Origin: Ignavibacteria bacterium
GTDB taxonomy: Bacteria; Bacteroidota; Ignavibacteria; Ignavibacteriales; Ignavibacteriaceae
DNA length: 64,000 bases
Direction: 5' to 3'
NCBI GenBank assembly: GCA_017302895.1
Contig: JAFLBV010000004.1
Location: forward strand, 1-64,000
Below are positions 49,020-57,947 of this stretch, in pieces. Both the position numbers and the translations under genes were made by a program. Each line of letters begins with the position of its first letter. The stretch's first letter is position 1. The notes beneath the pieces are model-generated. The model was not told where the DNA came from and ran no database searches. It saw only the letters and a list, made by a program, of their open reading frames with translations.

Positions 49020-49430
49020 ATGTCAAACGAAATTAAAAAGACAGAAAACAACGAGGCAATGGTAAGCCTGACAGAGGATACCTGGAAAGAAGCATTCGAT
49101 AAAGAAAACTGGGTACTCCCCGAGGTCAATCTCCTCGAAGATGATGAAGCTTTCTATGTATATGCTTCGATGCCCGGTGTAAAGAAAGATGATGTCCGCA
49201 TCAAACTTGAAAACGGAAATCTTGTTCTGATGGGAAGAATCGACAGAAGCAAACAGGAAGGCAAGAAAATATTGCTGAAGGAAATCAACACCGGCAACTT
49301 CTACCGCAAGTTCAAGGTAGCTGACTCAATAGATACAGAAAGTGTTGATGCTTCATACCAGGACGGTCAACTGGTTCTCCGCCTCGCAAAACACGAGAGA
49401 ATAAAACCAAAAACCATCGAAATAAAATAA
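49020..49430 (+). CDS. Hsp20-family small heat-shock protein, second copy
   Basis: 136 residues, 18 bases after the first Hsp20 with an AAAGGAG in the gap. The alpha-crystallin domain contains A-S-M-P-G-V-K-K-D-D-V-R-I and V-D-A-S-Y-Q-D-G-Q-L-V-L-R-L; the C-terminus is I-E-I-K as in its neighbour. The two are only distantly similar, so they are old paralogues that may co-assemble. It ends before a terminator. Confidence 0.93.
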   Translation: MSNEIKKTENNEAMVSLTEDTWKEAFDKENWVLPEVNLLEDDEAFYVYASMPGVKKDDVRIKLENGNLVLMGRIDRSKQEGKKILLKEINTGNFYRKFKVADSIDTESVDASYQDGQLVLRLAKHERIKPKTIEIK

Positions 49431-49454
49431 AAACCTCGGTGTTTCAGAACTGCA

Positions 49455-49492
49455 GAACCCCGGAAAGTCAATCTTCCCGGGGTTCCTGTTTT
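49455..49492 (+). terminator. Rho-independent terminator of the Hsp20 operon
   Basis: GAACCCCGG (49455-49463) pairs perfectly with CCGGGGTTC (49477-49485), then CTGTTTT. It lies 25 bases after the second Hsp20 stop. Confidence 0.82.
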
Positions 49493-49501
49493 AAACACGC
49501 C

Positions 49502-49759
49502 TCAATCAAGCCTGCGTAACGAATCCACCAGCTCTTTATACTTGAGAAGTTTCTTTTGTGATTTGTCGCTCATTTTGGCAATTCTCACTGAGGTTTTAAG
49601 CAACTTCTCCATCGACTCAGTCAATTTCATATACTCGATCATGAGTAACCTTGGGTCTTGCTGACCTCTGTTAGGTAATTCCTTTGCGTTTGCCACAACT
49701 GCAAAAAATTCAGCAAATATTTCTTCTGTATCGTCAAGTTCTGTTTTGTCTGTGTTCAT
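49502..49759 (-). CDS. Small coiled-coil protein, possible GGDEF-less SiaD remnant
   Basis: 85 residues from the ATG at 49759; the frame is open to 49801, but that would overlap siaC and adds an unlikely leader. The protein is helical and charged: T-E-E-I-F-A-E-F-F-A-V-V-A-N-A near the start and L-L-K-T-S-V-R-I-A-K-M-S-D-K-S-Q-K-K-L-L later. The latter resembles the signalling helix found just before GGDEF domains, including the stalk of the SiaC-binding diguanylate cyclase SiaD. No GGDEF domain follows in this or a neighbouring frame. It is the last gene of the SiaA/B/C-like operon, eight bases after the siaC-like gene. It may be the output partner bound by SiaC. Confidence 0.5.
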   Translation of the reverse strand: MNTDKTELDDTEEIFAEFFAVVANAKELPNRGQQDPRLLMIEYMKLTESMEKLLKTSVRIAKMSDKSQKKLLKYKELVDSLRRLD

Positions 49760-49766
49760 GCCTGCC

Positions 49767-50141
49767 TCAATAGGATATAATATTGAATGGAAAAGTAACA
49801 TCTTCTTTTATCTCTTCACCCATCTCCATGATATCTTCATCATCCGCTTTGTGATACCAGTTCAATTCGACACTCCCGCCACTTTTGTGATAGTTATCCA
49901 GTTTGTCAATCATATCGGAGAGGTATTTTATCGAACTCGAATTAAGATAATCTATCTTAATGTTGAGGGTCAAATCACCGGTAACTTCGAGAAAATAATG
50001 CTGTATCCAGTCGATAACAGGCTTAAAAAATTCTGTGGTATTCTCCGGATATGACGAACCTGCCAGTTCAAGTATGCCGGTGGAACAATCGAAATTGACA
50101 CCAAAGGTGTTTTGAGTCTTTGGTATTGTTAAATTATTCAT
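49767..50141 (-). CDS. siaC: SiaC-like phosphoprotein regulator (DUF1987)
   Basis: 124 residues, the SiaC/DUF1987 length and fold, similar to anti-sigma-factor antagonists. In Pseudomonas aeruginosa, SiaC binds the diguanylate cyclase SiaD when unphosphorylated and is switched by kinase SiaB and phosphatase SiaA. The phosphosite region reads Y-L-N-S-S-S-I-K (65-72). The residue at position 68 is Ser, where I recall the Pseudomonas protein has Thr68 in an N-T-S-S context; a Thr-to-Ser change would still be phosphorylatable. Its start overlaps the siaB-like stop by eight bases. It is the most recognisable member of this operon. Confidence 0.82.
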   Translation of the reverse strand: MNNLTIPKTQNTFGVNFDCSTGILELAGSSYPENTTEFFKPVIDWIQHYFLEVTGDLTLNIKIDYLNSSSIKYLSDMIDKLDNYHKSGGSVELNWYHKADDEDIMEMGEEIKEDVTFPFNIISY

Positions 50142-50691
50142 GATGAGCTTTTCTCCATACTGTAATGGTTAAATTTAAAAACAGTGAGCCGTCAATTGTT
50201 TTTAAGGAACAGACGACAGGATTCTTCGTTTTTCTTATAATCTCTATAAAACCAATCCCTCCCCCTTTGGAGTCCTCAGGAGACTGCTCTTTAAGCTTTT
50301 GCTTATAGAGAACTTTTAGTTCTTCCGGGTTTAAGCGATTGTATGATTCAAGTTTTTTCGAAATTTTATCTGCCTGCTCACGGGTCACAGCATTTTCGGA
50401 GGAGACAGTTATTTTTTCAGCATTGCCGTGAAGTGAAAATTTCCCGATCCCGGCTGCAAGACTCTTTTCACCCGCATCCCGGACGACAGAATAAAAACCA
50501 ATGTTTTGCAATAATTCATTGGAGCAAAACAATACTGTCTTGAACTCCTGTGGAGTCATTATTTTTTCATACATACCCGACAGATATCCTGTAAATTTCA
50601 CAAGAAACTCGTTGTTGCAGACACCTTCGTAATCATATGAGAATTCCGGAGTACCGGTTTCCTCTATCACTTCCAGTTCAGGCAAATCCAT
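50134..50691 (-). CDS. siaB: SiaB-like protein kinase (GHKL-type ATPase fold)
   Basis: 185 residues. An N-box-like helix S-N-E-L-L-Q-N-I-G (about 57-65) and a glycine-rich nucleotide loop G-G-G-I-G-F-I-E-I (143-151) match the SiaB family, which phosphorylates SiaC. No membrane segment. It starts seven bases after the SiaA-like gene and overlaps the SiaC-like gene by eight bases, the same gene order as siaA-siaB-siaC elsewhere. Confidence 0.8.
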   Translation of the reverse strand: MDLPELEVIEETGTPEFSYDYEGVCNNEFLVKFTGYLSGMYEKIMTPQEFKTVLFCSNELLQNIGFYSVVRDAGEKSLAAGIGKFSLHGNAEKITVSSENAVTREQADKISKKLESYNRLNPEELKVLYKQKLKEQSPEDSKGGGIGFIEIIRKTKNPVVCSLKTIDGSLFLNLTITVWRKAHHE

Positions 50692-50698
50692 TATTTCC

Positions 50699-51877
50699 TC
50701 AGTTGTTAAGTATGCCGATTACTGTAATATCATCCCTCTGCGATTCATTTCCACGATGCATGTTAAATTCATTTTCAAGACGCTCCAACTGGTTGGATGC
50801 ACTGCTGCCCTGCAACTCAATTAATAATTCCCGGAACCTTTTTGTACCGAATTTAGTATTTTCACTGTCATTCTGATCAATAATGCCATCAGTAAAGATA
50901 TAAAACGCCTTAATATCTCTGAGGCTTAAGGTGTGAGTTGTATATGTAATAACTTTCCGGTTGTCACCGATTGACTTTCTGTCACCCTTTATCTCATTAA
51001 AACCGTCTTGGTTAAAATAAAACAAAGGTCTGTTGGCAGCGGAGTACTTCAATGTCTGTGCTTCTGTGTTGACAACACAGAGAGCAATATCCATACCATC
51101 CAGTGTTTCAGTGTTCGACTCTTTATTCAGCTCGGTAATTATTCCGTAGTCAAGCGCCTGAAGAATTTCACCGGGCTCAATAATATGTTTAGTGTAAACT
51201 ATCTCGTTAAGAAGGGTATTCCCAATTAATGACATAAATGCTCCCGGGACTCCGTGCCCCGTGCAGTCAACCGCAGCTAAAATCTGATTTTTGCCGACCT
51301 CCCCAAACCAGTAAAAATCTCCGCTGACAATATCCTTGGGATTGTAGAAGAGAAAACTTTCAGGGAACATGCTCGAGAATCTAACATTGTCCGGTAGAAT
51401 GGCCGTTTGAATCCTCTTGGCATAATTGATGCTGTCGGTGATGTATTTATTTCGTTCCGACAGAGCTTCATTTTGACGCTCAAGGTTAGCCCTGGCTTTC
51501 AAGAGTTCCAGATGATTCTTTACGCGAGCTAAAACAATCGGCGGGCTGATCGGCTTGGGAATAAAATCGACAGCCCCGAGTTCAAGCCCGAGTGTTTCAT
51601 CTTCAACGGATGATTTACCTGTGATAAAAATTACGGGAATGTTTTTTGTTTCAGGATTTGCTTTCAATTGCCTGCAAACCTCAAATCCATCCATGCCCGG
51701 CATCATAATGTCTAACAAAACAAGGTCAGGTTTGTTCTTACCGTTTGCTATTTTCAGAGCGAGTTCACCGTTGATTGCAGCACTTTTCTTAAAATCCTTT
51801 AGAACAGAGCCCAAAACATCAAGGTTTTCAGGGGCATCGTCCACGATCAGGATTTTGTAATCGTAAATTGTATTCAT
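50699..51877 (-). CDS. Response regulator with PP2C (SpoIIE-type) phosphatase domain, SiaA-like
   Basis: 392 residues. A receiver domain (about 7-125; acidic D13/D14, phospho-acceptor D56 in L-L-D-I-M-M-P-G, conserved K in F-I-P-K-P-I) is joined by a coiled coil (about 125-160) to a SpoIIE-type phosphatase (about 170-390). The phosphatase has metal-binding motifs S-G-D-F-Y-W-F, D-C-T-G-H-G-V-P-G-A, F-T-D-G-I-I-D and R-D-D-I-T-V. In this operon it would dephosphorylate the SiaC-like protein. Unlike Pseudomonas SiaA, which has a membrane sensor, this one is controlled by a receiver, so its input is a histidine kinase, plausibly the large hybrid kinase encoded 171 bases upstream. Confidence 0.88.
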   Translation of the reverse strand: MNTIYDYKILIVDDAPENLDVLGSVLKDFKKSAAINGELALKIANGKNKPDLVLLDIMMPGMDGFEVCRQLKANPETKNIPVIFITGKSSVEDETLGLELGAVDFIPKPISPPIVLARVKNHLELLKARANLERQNEALSERNKYITDSINYAKRIQTAILPDNVRFSSMFPESFLFYNPKDIVSGDFYWFGEVGKNQILAAVDCTGHGVPGAFMSLIGNTLLNEIVYTKHIIEPGEILQALDYGIITELNKESNTETLDGMDIALCVVNTEAQTLKYSAANRPLFYFNQDGFNEIKGDRKSIGDNRKVITYTTHTLSLRDIKAFYIFTDGIIDQNDSENTKFGTKRFRELLIELQGSSASNQLERLENEFNMHRGNESQRDDITVIGILNN

Positions 51878-52048
51878 ATAAAGGGATTATATTTAGTTAT
51901 GGTGTGTGTTTTTTCCTGACAGCAACCGGCTTTTCTGCCTGAAAGCTTAGACATTAGAATCTTTTTGTTGGAATCAAATAAAATTCGGTGTATCATATTT
52001 TGTTAATTATGGAAATTAATTTAACAATTCCTAAACTTGAATTCAAAT

Positions 52049-55000
52049 TCAAAGTATGTTTTTTGCTGAAATATTTGCCAAAAGTTCAAGCGCCTCATCA
52101 AACTCATAATCTTTTAACGATACTGAAACCTTGTTTAAATCTTCCTTAAACACTGAGATACCTGAAAGACTTAAAATTTCTTCGAGTTTGTTGGATGCGG
52201 CAAAGTCGTTATCCTCGACTAATTGTATTAATTCGGATATTAAAGATTTAAATTTCTCTTTATCCAACTGACCCTCATCTGCAACAATCAGCTCATTCTC
52301 AGCGGGTTTTGATAACTCTTTCCACAGCCTTATTTCTTCAATTATCAATGATAATTCATCACCGAACTCTGATAAAAGAACATCAGTATCAACTTCGAGT
52401 GACTTCTTTAACTCAGCTTCCACAAATGCTGCGGCTCTATTCAGTTTATTCGCACCGAGATTTCCCGCAACTCCTTTTACAGTATGAGCAATACGGACCG
52501 CCTTCTCCTGATCATTTTGACTTATTGCCTCTTTTATTTCGTTTACCAAGTCCTGATTTTTGGAATAGAATTTATCAATCAGACTTAGATACAATTTCTG
52601 ATTCCCACCCACACGGCGCAATCCATCAATCACATCAATATTTGAAAAAGACGGTAATTCAACTGGATTTGAGCGGTCTACTGTCACAACCCTTGCTTCA
52701 ACAACCTCCCTTTCACCCGGTTTAATCCATTTGACGAGTGCTCCGAATACTTCATCAGGATCTATTGGTTTGGTAACAAAGTCCTGCATTCCTGCCGAGA
52801 AGCATTTTTCTTTTATTCCTATCATTGCATCGGCTGTCATGGCAACTATTGGAAGATCATCATATTCTTTCATTTCCCGGATGGATCTGGTGGCAGTATA
52901 ACCATCCATAACCGGCATCTGTAAATCCATAAGAACTATATCATACCCGGAAGGGGTTCCTGAGACTTTAACCTTTTCAAATGACTCTCTACCATTGTTG
53001 GCTATTTCAACAATAAATCCGGCACCTTCAAGTAATTCGGAGGCAACCTGCTGATTTATTTCATTATCTTCAGTAAGAAGGATTCTCGCTCCTTTAATTT
53101 TCTCCAGTTCCTTTACATGCTTCATACCTTTACCTGTACCGGCATGCTTGGTCCTGGCTTCTTTACCGAATACCTCCATGATAGTGTCAAACAGGGCTGA
53201 ATAAGAGACGGGTTTGGTAAGGAAGGCTTTTATCCCAATTTCCTTCGCTTTTTCTGCAATCTCCTCGCGACCGAAAGCGGTTACCATAATAATGGTAGGA
53301 ACATTGTTCTTTTTATGTTGTGCGATTATTTTTGATGTTTCCAACCCGTCCATCTTTGGCATTTTCCAGTCCATCAGTACAAGTTCGAATGGATGTTCGA
53401 TTTCCTGATCAATTAATTCAATCGCATGTTGTCCGGAATCAACCAAGGTCACTTTGAATGAAAATGCTTCAAGGGCTTCTCGGAGGATATTTCTTGCAGT
53501 TTCATTGTCGTCACAGACCAACACTTTAAGACCGCGCAGATCAATTGCCGGGATATATTCATCACGCTTTTGCTCTTCCTGTACCTGAAGAACAGCATTA
53601 AAGTAGAATGTACTGCCTTTGCCATACTCGCTTTCCACCCAGGTAGTACCGTCCATCAGTTCGGCAAGTTTTTTACAGATTGCCAATCCCAAACCTGTAC
53701 CGCCATATTTACGGGTTGTTGAACTGTCCGCTTGACTGAACGACTGAAACATTTTGCCGAGTTGTTCGGAAGAGAGACCGATACCTGTATCGCTGACAGC
53801 AAACCGCAATTTTATGTTTTTCCCCTCTCTTTTCTCAACATCAACTGTCACCACAATATCACCGGACTCGGTAAATTTCACTGAATTGCTGCAAAAATTG
53901 GTGACGATTTGACTTACTCTGAGAGGATCACCGATAAGATTAAGTGGAACATCATTGGCAATTCGTATGGCAAACTCCAAACCTTTTTCCTGTGCTTTTT
54001 CAGATACGAGGTTGGAGACTGTTTCCAGCACATGCTCAAGGTCAAATTCAGTTTTTTCGATGGTAAGTCTTCCGGCTTCAATTTTGGAAAAGTCCAAAAT
54101 ATCATTTATGATGCCAAGCAAAGCTATGGCCGACCGCTCGATTTTTAATAAATAATCGAGTTGTTTATTGTCCAGACTGGTTTTAAGCGCGAGATGAGAA
54201 AGCCCGATAATCGCGTTCATAGGTGTGCGAATTTCATGTGACATGGTCGCAAGAAACTGACTTTTCGCAACAGTTGCCGCTTCGGCCTCTTCCTTCGCCA
54301 TAGCCAGTTGTGTTTGAATCTCTTTCAAATCATTGACATCAATCAAGGAGATGAGGAAAGAACTTTTTCCAAGATAGAAAATCGGGTAAAGTGAGAGCAA
54401 ACACCATCTGTTTTCACCGGTCCCAATCCGTCTTAAAAGTATCTCGTAATTCTCTACTCTGCCCTTTTCCTTGAGTTTTTGAAAAATTATGGGACGCTGA
54501 GCTTCAACATCAGAATAGATATCTACTGATTTTTTGAATTTAAGCTCTTCGGTCGACATCAGGTTAAATTCAGCCATGGCATTATTTACTTTAATTATCT
54601 CACCCGTTGCAGGATCAGTAACAGCCATCGGTACAGGCGAAGATTCGACAATTGCGTCCGCTGATTCCTTCGCCATCGACAATTCATTTTCAATCTTTTT
54701 AATATCTGTGATGTCCCAAATAAGCCCGGTGGATATCGCAGGTTCACCATTCTCATTGTAAGAGAATTTCCCGATTGACATGATATACCTGACCTCTTGA
54801 TCCGGTTTTACAATTCTAAAATTAGTTCGATAGTCACTAATTTGATTTTTGATGGTTTGTTCCATAACGGATGCAATACCGGGAATGTCGTCAGGATGCA
54901 CAAAGGTAAACCACTGCCCCATGGAGCCATCAAGCTCAACATCATCCAAACCGTATAATTTGATCGTGTTTTTGTCAGCTTCGAGTCTGTTTTCAGCAGG

Positions 55001-57805
55001 ATAATATTTCCATGTGCCCATCTTGGCTGCTTCGAGAGCAAGGTTTAAATTTGCCCGGGCTTCAAGAATTTGATTTTCGGCAAGCTTCCGCTCTGTAATA
55101 TCGGGTGCAAAAGCAATGACTATCCCCTGTCCTTCAAACTCAAGGTAGCGGACATTAACTTCCACAGGTATTCTGAAATCGTCCTTTGTCCATATACCGG
55201 ATTCAAAGGAGACTACTTCTCCGGTTTTTAATTTTTCCACAAGACCGGTCCATTTTTCCATGGAGAAACTTTTATCGATTTCAGGAATTGTTAATGAAGC
55301 TATCTCTTCTTTTGAATAGCCTGTTTTCAACAGAATGGTTTTATTCACATCTATGAGACGGGCACTAACGGGGTCTATCCAAAATATTCCTATAGCTGCA
55401 TTATCAACACTGTATTGAATTATCCGAAGTCTGTTTTCAATTGCCTTTCTTTCAGTTATATCAGTGAAGGCTATTACAGAACCAATAATCTCGTCCCCGT
55501 TCATGATGGGTGTCGCCGAGTATTCCACAGGGAACGAACTGCCGTCTTTTCTCCATAAGACTTCATTATCCACGATACTTGTTTTCCCCTCCGACAACGC
55601 GTGATACATCGGGCAGGTATCTAACGGATACTCACTCCCGTCCGCATGATGATGATGGAAAACCGGATGCGATTTCTGTCCGATAAGCTCATCAGGAGCA
55701 AAGCCCAGCATTGTTTCCATCGAGTGATTTACGAAGGTTATATAACCGTCCCTGTCGGTTCCAAAAATACCGTTGGTCACAGATTGTAAAATATTTCTGC
55801 TTTTTTCCTCCGCTGCTTTAACTGCTTCTTCAATCAATTTTTGTTGGGTAATATCAAAACGGATTGACAGGTATTCAACAGGAGTTCCGTCATCGCCCAT
55901 GACAGGGGCAATCACTGAATCAACCCAAAAGAATGAACCGTCTTTTGCTTTGTTCCGAACCTGTCCACGCCAGACATTTCCGTTTTGTATTGTCTCCCAC
56001 ATTTCCGCAAAGAATTCTTTCGAATGATAACCTGAGTTAAGAACTCGATGATTCATGCCTATGACCTCTTCTTCAGAGTATTTGGAGACAAGACAAAACT
56101 GGTCATTAACTTTTGTAATATTTCCTTTGATATCCGAGTGGGAAACGATAGCTGACAAATTTAAGGCGAGATTTTGGGAAGCCAGTCTTGAATTGAGGGA
56201 GCTCATCTTCTGCAAAGTTTCTTCGAGTGATTTTGTTTTCTCTTCAACTTTGCTTTCAAGGTTTTTATTTAATTCCTGGATTTGAAATTCGGCGTTTTTC
56301 CTGGCGGTTATATCGGAGTTAGTCCCTACAACTCTTGTTGCTTTTCCATCCTCATCAGTTTCGACAACGATGCCTCGGGCAAGTACCCAGAAAGTTTCTC
56401 CATTCTTTTTAATTCCGAGAAATTCAGTTTCATATGATGAATTATTCGCAAGCGCCTCATAAACAGCCTTTGACGAGTCCTCCACTGTAGATGGATGATT
56501 CATTGAAAGCCATTTTTCAACTGAAGGAGTAAATTCACCCGGACTGTAACCAAAGATCTCAAAAAATCTGTCACTAAAGTATAGCTCACCCGATTTAATA
56601 AACCAGTCAAAGATACCATCATTGGTTGCCTGAAAAGCAAACTTGAATCTGTGGGTCAATTCCTTTAATTCTGTCTCCCTTTTTTCTATCTCGGAGGACA
56701 TAAGGTTAAAAGACTCAGTCAGAACGCCTATTTCATCATTTGAGGTTACTTCAATTTGCTCCCGCTTTCCACCCCCAGCAATAAGATTTACTTTATCAGT
56801 CAGTGTTCTTATCGGTTTTGCAATTCTATCTGAAAGCCAGAACAACAAAAGGAACATTATCAATATCGTGGATGCTGAAATCAGCATCGAAATGTAAGTT
56901 CCCGTCTTCACATGTGCCAACAGTTCCTGTTCATCAACTGATATACTTACACTCCACCCGGTCTGTTTAATCGGATGGTAATATCCGAGTAAATTTTCAC
57001 CGGGTTTATCATTATTCCGAAGAACCGCCTTCCCCGTTAAACCTCTAATCATCGACTTGCCCTCGGCATGCTGATCTTCCGGGTTGATACTGCTCCCGCT
57101 AATGGTAAGAATGTTATCCTTCATGATGCGTTTTTTTGAAGGATGGTAAATAAAAGTACCATCTCCGGAGACGACAATAAAATTAACGGATTTGTAAAAT
57201 GAGGTGTCAAGGATGGACTTGAAGCCTGTTAGATCAATTCTGGCACTCGCCACACCAATGAATTTGCCATCTCTAATAATGGGAGCCGAAAAACGGGAAG
57301 CCAGTATTTTTGTTTCCCGGTCTACAAACGGCTTCTCCCAAAAGGATTGATTATATTTCTTTACATTTTGGTACCAGGTCTCGGAAGTATCTGTATAATC
57401 AATGAGATTAGACAAATCTGATTTGAAAGGTTTTCCGTCTATTTTTGAAACGGATAACAGGCGATGTTTCCCCTTGGAATACTCCGGCTCAAATGCGAAG
57501 CGTGAGCCCAACAATAATTTACTTTTCTCAAGGTTTTTTGTTAAGTAGTTGAATGCCTCTTCATCCGTTACAAAGTCAGACATTGAAACGAAATCTGCCC
57601 CGTCTTTAACGATCATCTCAATACTCAGCAAATGAGTGTTTATCTTCTCCGCAAATTGTGCGGAATAAACCGCCATAAACTTGTCAGAGTTGAGCACCTC
57701 ATTCTCTACAGTCACCCTGTTGGTTATAAATCCACTTATTATTGACAAGATAATTACAGGTATGAGGATTAAGAGCAGGATTTTCGTTTTAATTCGTGAT
57801 TTCAT
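52049..57805 (-). CDS. Very large hybrid histidine kinase (Cache, HAMP, six PAS, HK, two receivers, Hpt)
   Basis: 1918 residues. In order: membrane helix (about 8-28), extracytoplasmic double-Cache sensor (about 35-300), second membrane helix (about 305-328), HAMP (about 328-385), six PAS-type domains (about 390-1160), HisKA with S-H-E-I-R-T-P-M-N (phospho-His about 1190), ATPase (D-T-G-I-G-L and G-G-T-G-L-G-L-A-I), receiver 1 (phospho-Asp about 1480), receiver 2 (about 1625) and an Hpt domain with A-H-T-V-K-G (His about 1774). This is a full four-step phosphorelay in one chain; the Hpt can pass phosphate to a separate receiver. The nearest separate receiver is on the SiaA-like phosphatase, next on the same strand. 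Signals are an unknown ligand of the Cache domain plus PAS inputs. Confidence 0.93.
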   Translation of the reverse strand: MKSRIKTKILLLILIPVIILSIISGFITNRVTVENEVLNSDKFMAVYSAQFAEKINTHLLSIEMIVKDGADFVSMSDFVTDEEAFNYLTKNLEKSKLLLGSRFAFEPEYSKGKHRLLSVSKIDGKPFKSDLSNLIDYTDTSETWYQNVKKYNQSFWEKPFVDRETKILASRFSAPIIRDGKFIGVASARIDLTGFKSILDTSFYKSVNFIVVSGDGTFIYHPSKKRIMKDNILTISGSSINPEDQHAEGKSMIRGLTGKAVLRNNDKPGENLLGYYHPIKQTGWSVSISVDEQELLAHVKTGTYISMLISASTILIMFLLLFWLSDRIAKPIRTLTDKVNLIAGGGKREQIEVTSNDEIGVLTESFNLMSSEIEKRETELKELTHRFKFAFQATNDGIFDWFIKSGELYFSDRFFEIFGYSPGEFTPSVEKWLSMNHPSTVEDSSKAVYEALANNSSYETEFLGIKKNGETFWVLARGIVVETDEDGKATRVVGTNSDITARKNAEFQIQELNKNLESKVEEKTKSLEETLQKMSSLNSRLASQNLALNLSAIVSHSDIKGNITKVNDQFCLVSKYSEEEVIGMNHRVLNSGYHSKEFFAEMWETIQNGNVWRGQVRNKAKDGSFFWVDSVIAPVMGDDGTPVEYLSIRFDITQQKLIEEAVKAAEEKSRNILQSVTNGIFGTDRDGYITFVNHSMETMLGFAPDELIGQKSHPVFHHHHADGSEYPLDTCPMYHALSEGKTSIVDNEVLWRKDGSSFPVEYSATPIMNGDEIIGSVIAFTDITERKAIENRLRIIQYSVDNAAIGIFWIDPVSARLIDVNKTILLKTGYSKEEIASLTIPEIDKSFSMEKWTGLVEKLKTGEVVSFESGIWTKDDFRIPVEVNVRYLEFEGQGIVIAFAPDITERKLAENQILEARANLNLALEAAKMGTWKYYPAENRLEADKNTIKLYGLDDVELDGSMGQWFTFVHPDDIPGIASVMEQTIKNQISDYRTNFRIVKPDQEVRYIMSIGKFSYNENGEPAISTGLIWDITDIKKIENELSMAKESADAIVESSPVPMAVTDPATGEIIKVNNAMAEFNLMSTEELKFKKSVDIYSDVEAQRPIIFQKLKEKGRVENYEILLRRIGTGENRWCLLSLYPIFYLGKSSFLISLIDVNDLKEIQTQLAMAKEEAEAATVAKSQFLATMSHEIRTPMNAIIGLSHLALKTSLDNKQLDYLLKIERSAIALLGIINDILDFSKIEAGRLTIEKTEFDLEHVLETVSNLVSEKAQEKGLEFAIRIANDVPLNLIGDPLRVSQIVTNFCSNSVKFTESGDIVVTVDVEKREGKNIKLRFAVSDTGIGLSSEQLGKMFQSFSQADSSTTRKYGGTGLGLAICKKLAELMDGTTWVESEYGKGSTFYFNAVLQVQEEQKRDEYIPAIDLRGLKVLVCDDNETARNILREALEAFSFKVTLVDSGQHAIELIDQEIEHPFELVLMDWKMPKMDGLETSKIIAQHKKNNVPTIIMVTAFGREEIAEKAKEIGIKAFLTKPVSYSALFDTIMEVFGKEARTKHAGTGKGMKHVKELEKIKGARILLTEDNEINQQVASELLEGAGFIVEIANNGRESFEKVKVSGTPSGYDIVLMDLQMPVMDGYTATRSIREMKEYDDLPIVAMTADAMIGIKEKCFSAGMQDFVTKPIDPDEVFGALVKWIKPGEREVVEARVVTVDRSNPVELPSFSNIDVIDGLRRVGGNQKLYLSLIDKFYSKNQDLVNEIKEAISQNDQEKAVRIAHTVKGVAGNLGANKLNRAAAFVEAELKKSLEVDTDVLLSEFGDELSLIIEEIRLWKELSKPAENELIVADEGQLDKEKFKSLISELIQLVEDNDFAASNKLEEILSLSGISVFKEDLNKVSVSLKDYEFDEALELLANISAKNIL

Positions 57806-57856
57806 AAATCAACTTGGATTTACATATTAAAAAATACATATTGTTTACAAAAATAT

Positions 57857-57887
57857 AAAAAAATACTCTGACAAAATGCCAGAGTAT
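57857..57887 (-). terminator. Rho-independent terminator after the amidase gene
   Basis: ATACTCTG and CAGAGTAT (57863-57870, 57880-57887) form a perfect eight-base stem; on the minus strand a run of T follows (plus A at 57857-57863). It lies between the amidase stop (57948) and the hybrid kinase start (57805). Confidence 0.75.
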
Positions 57888-57947
57888 TTAATTATATTTA
57901 ATCAATTTCATCATTTTGAGCAAATGATGAAGGTTGTTATACGAAAG

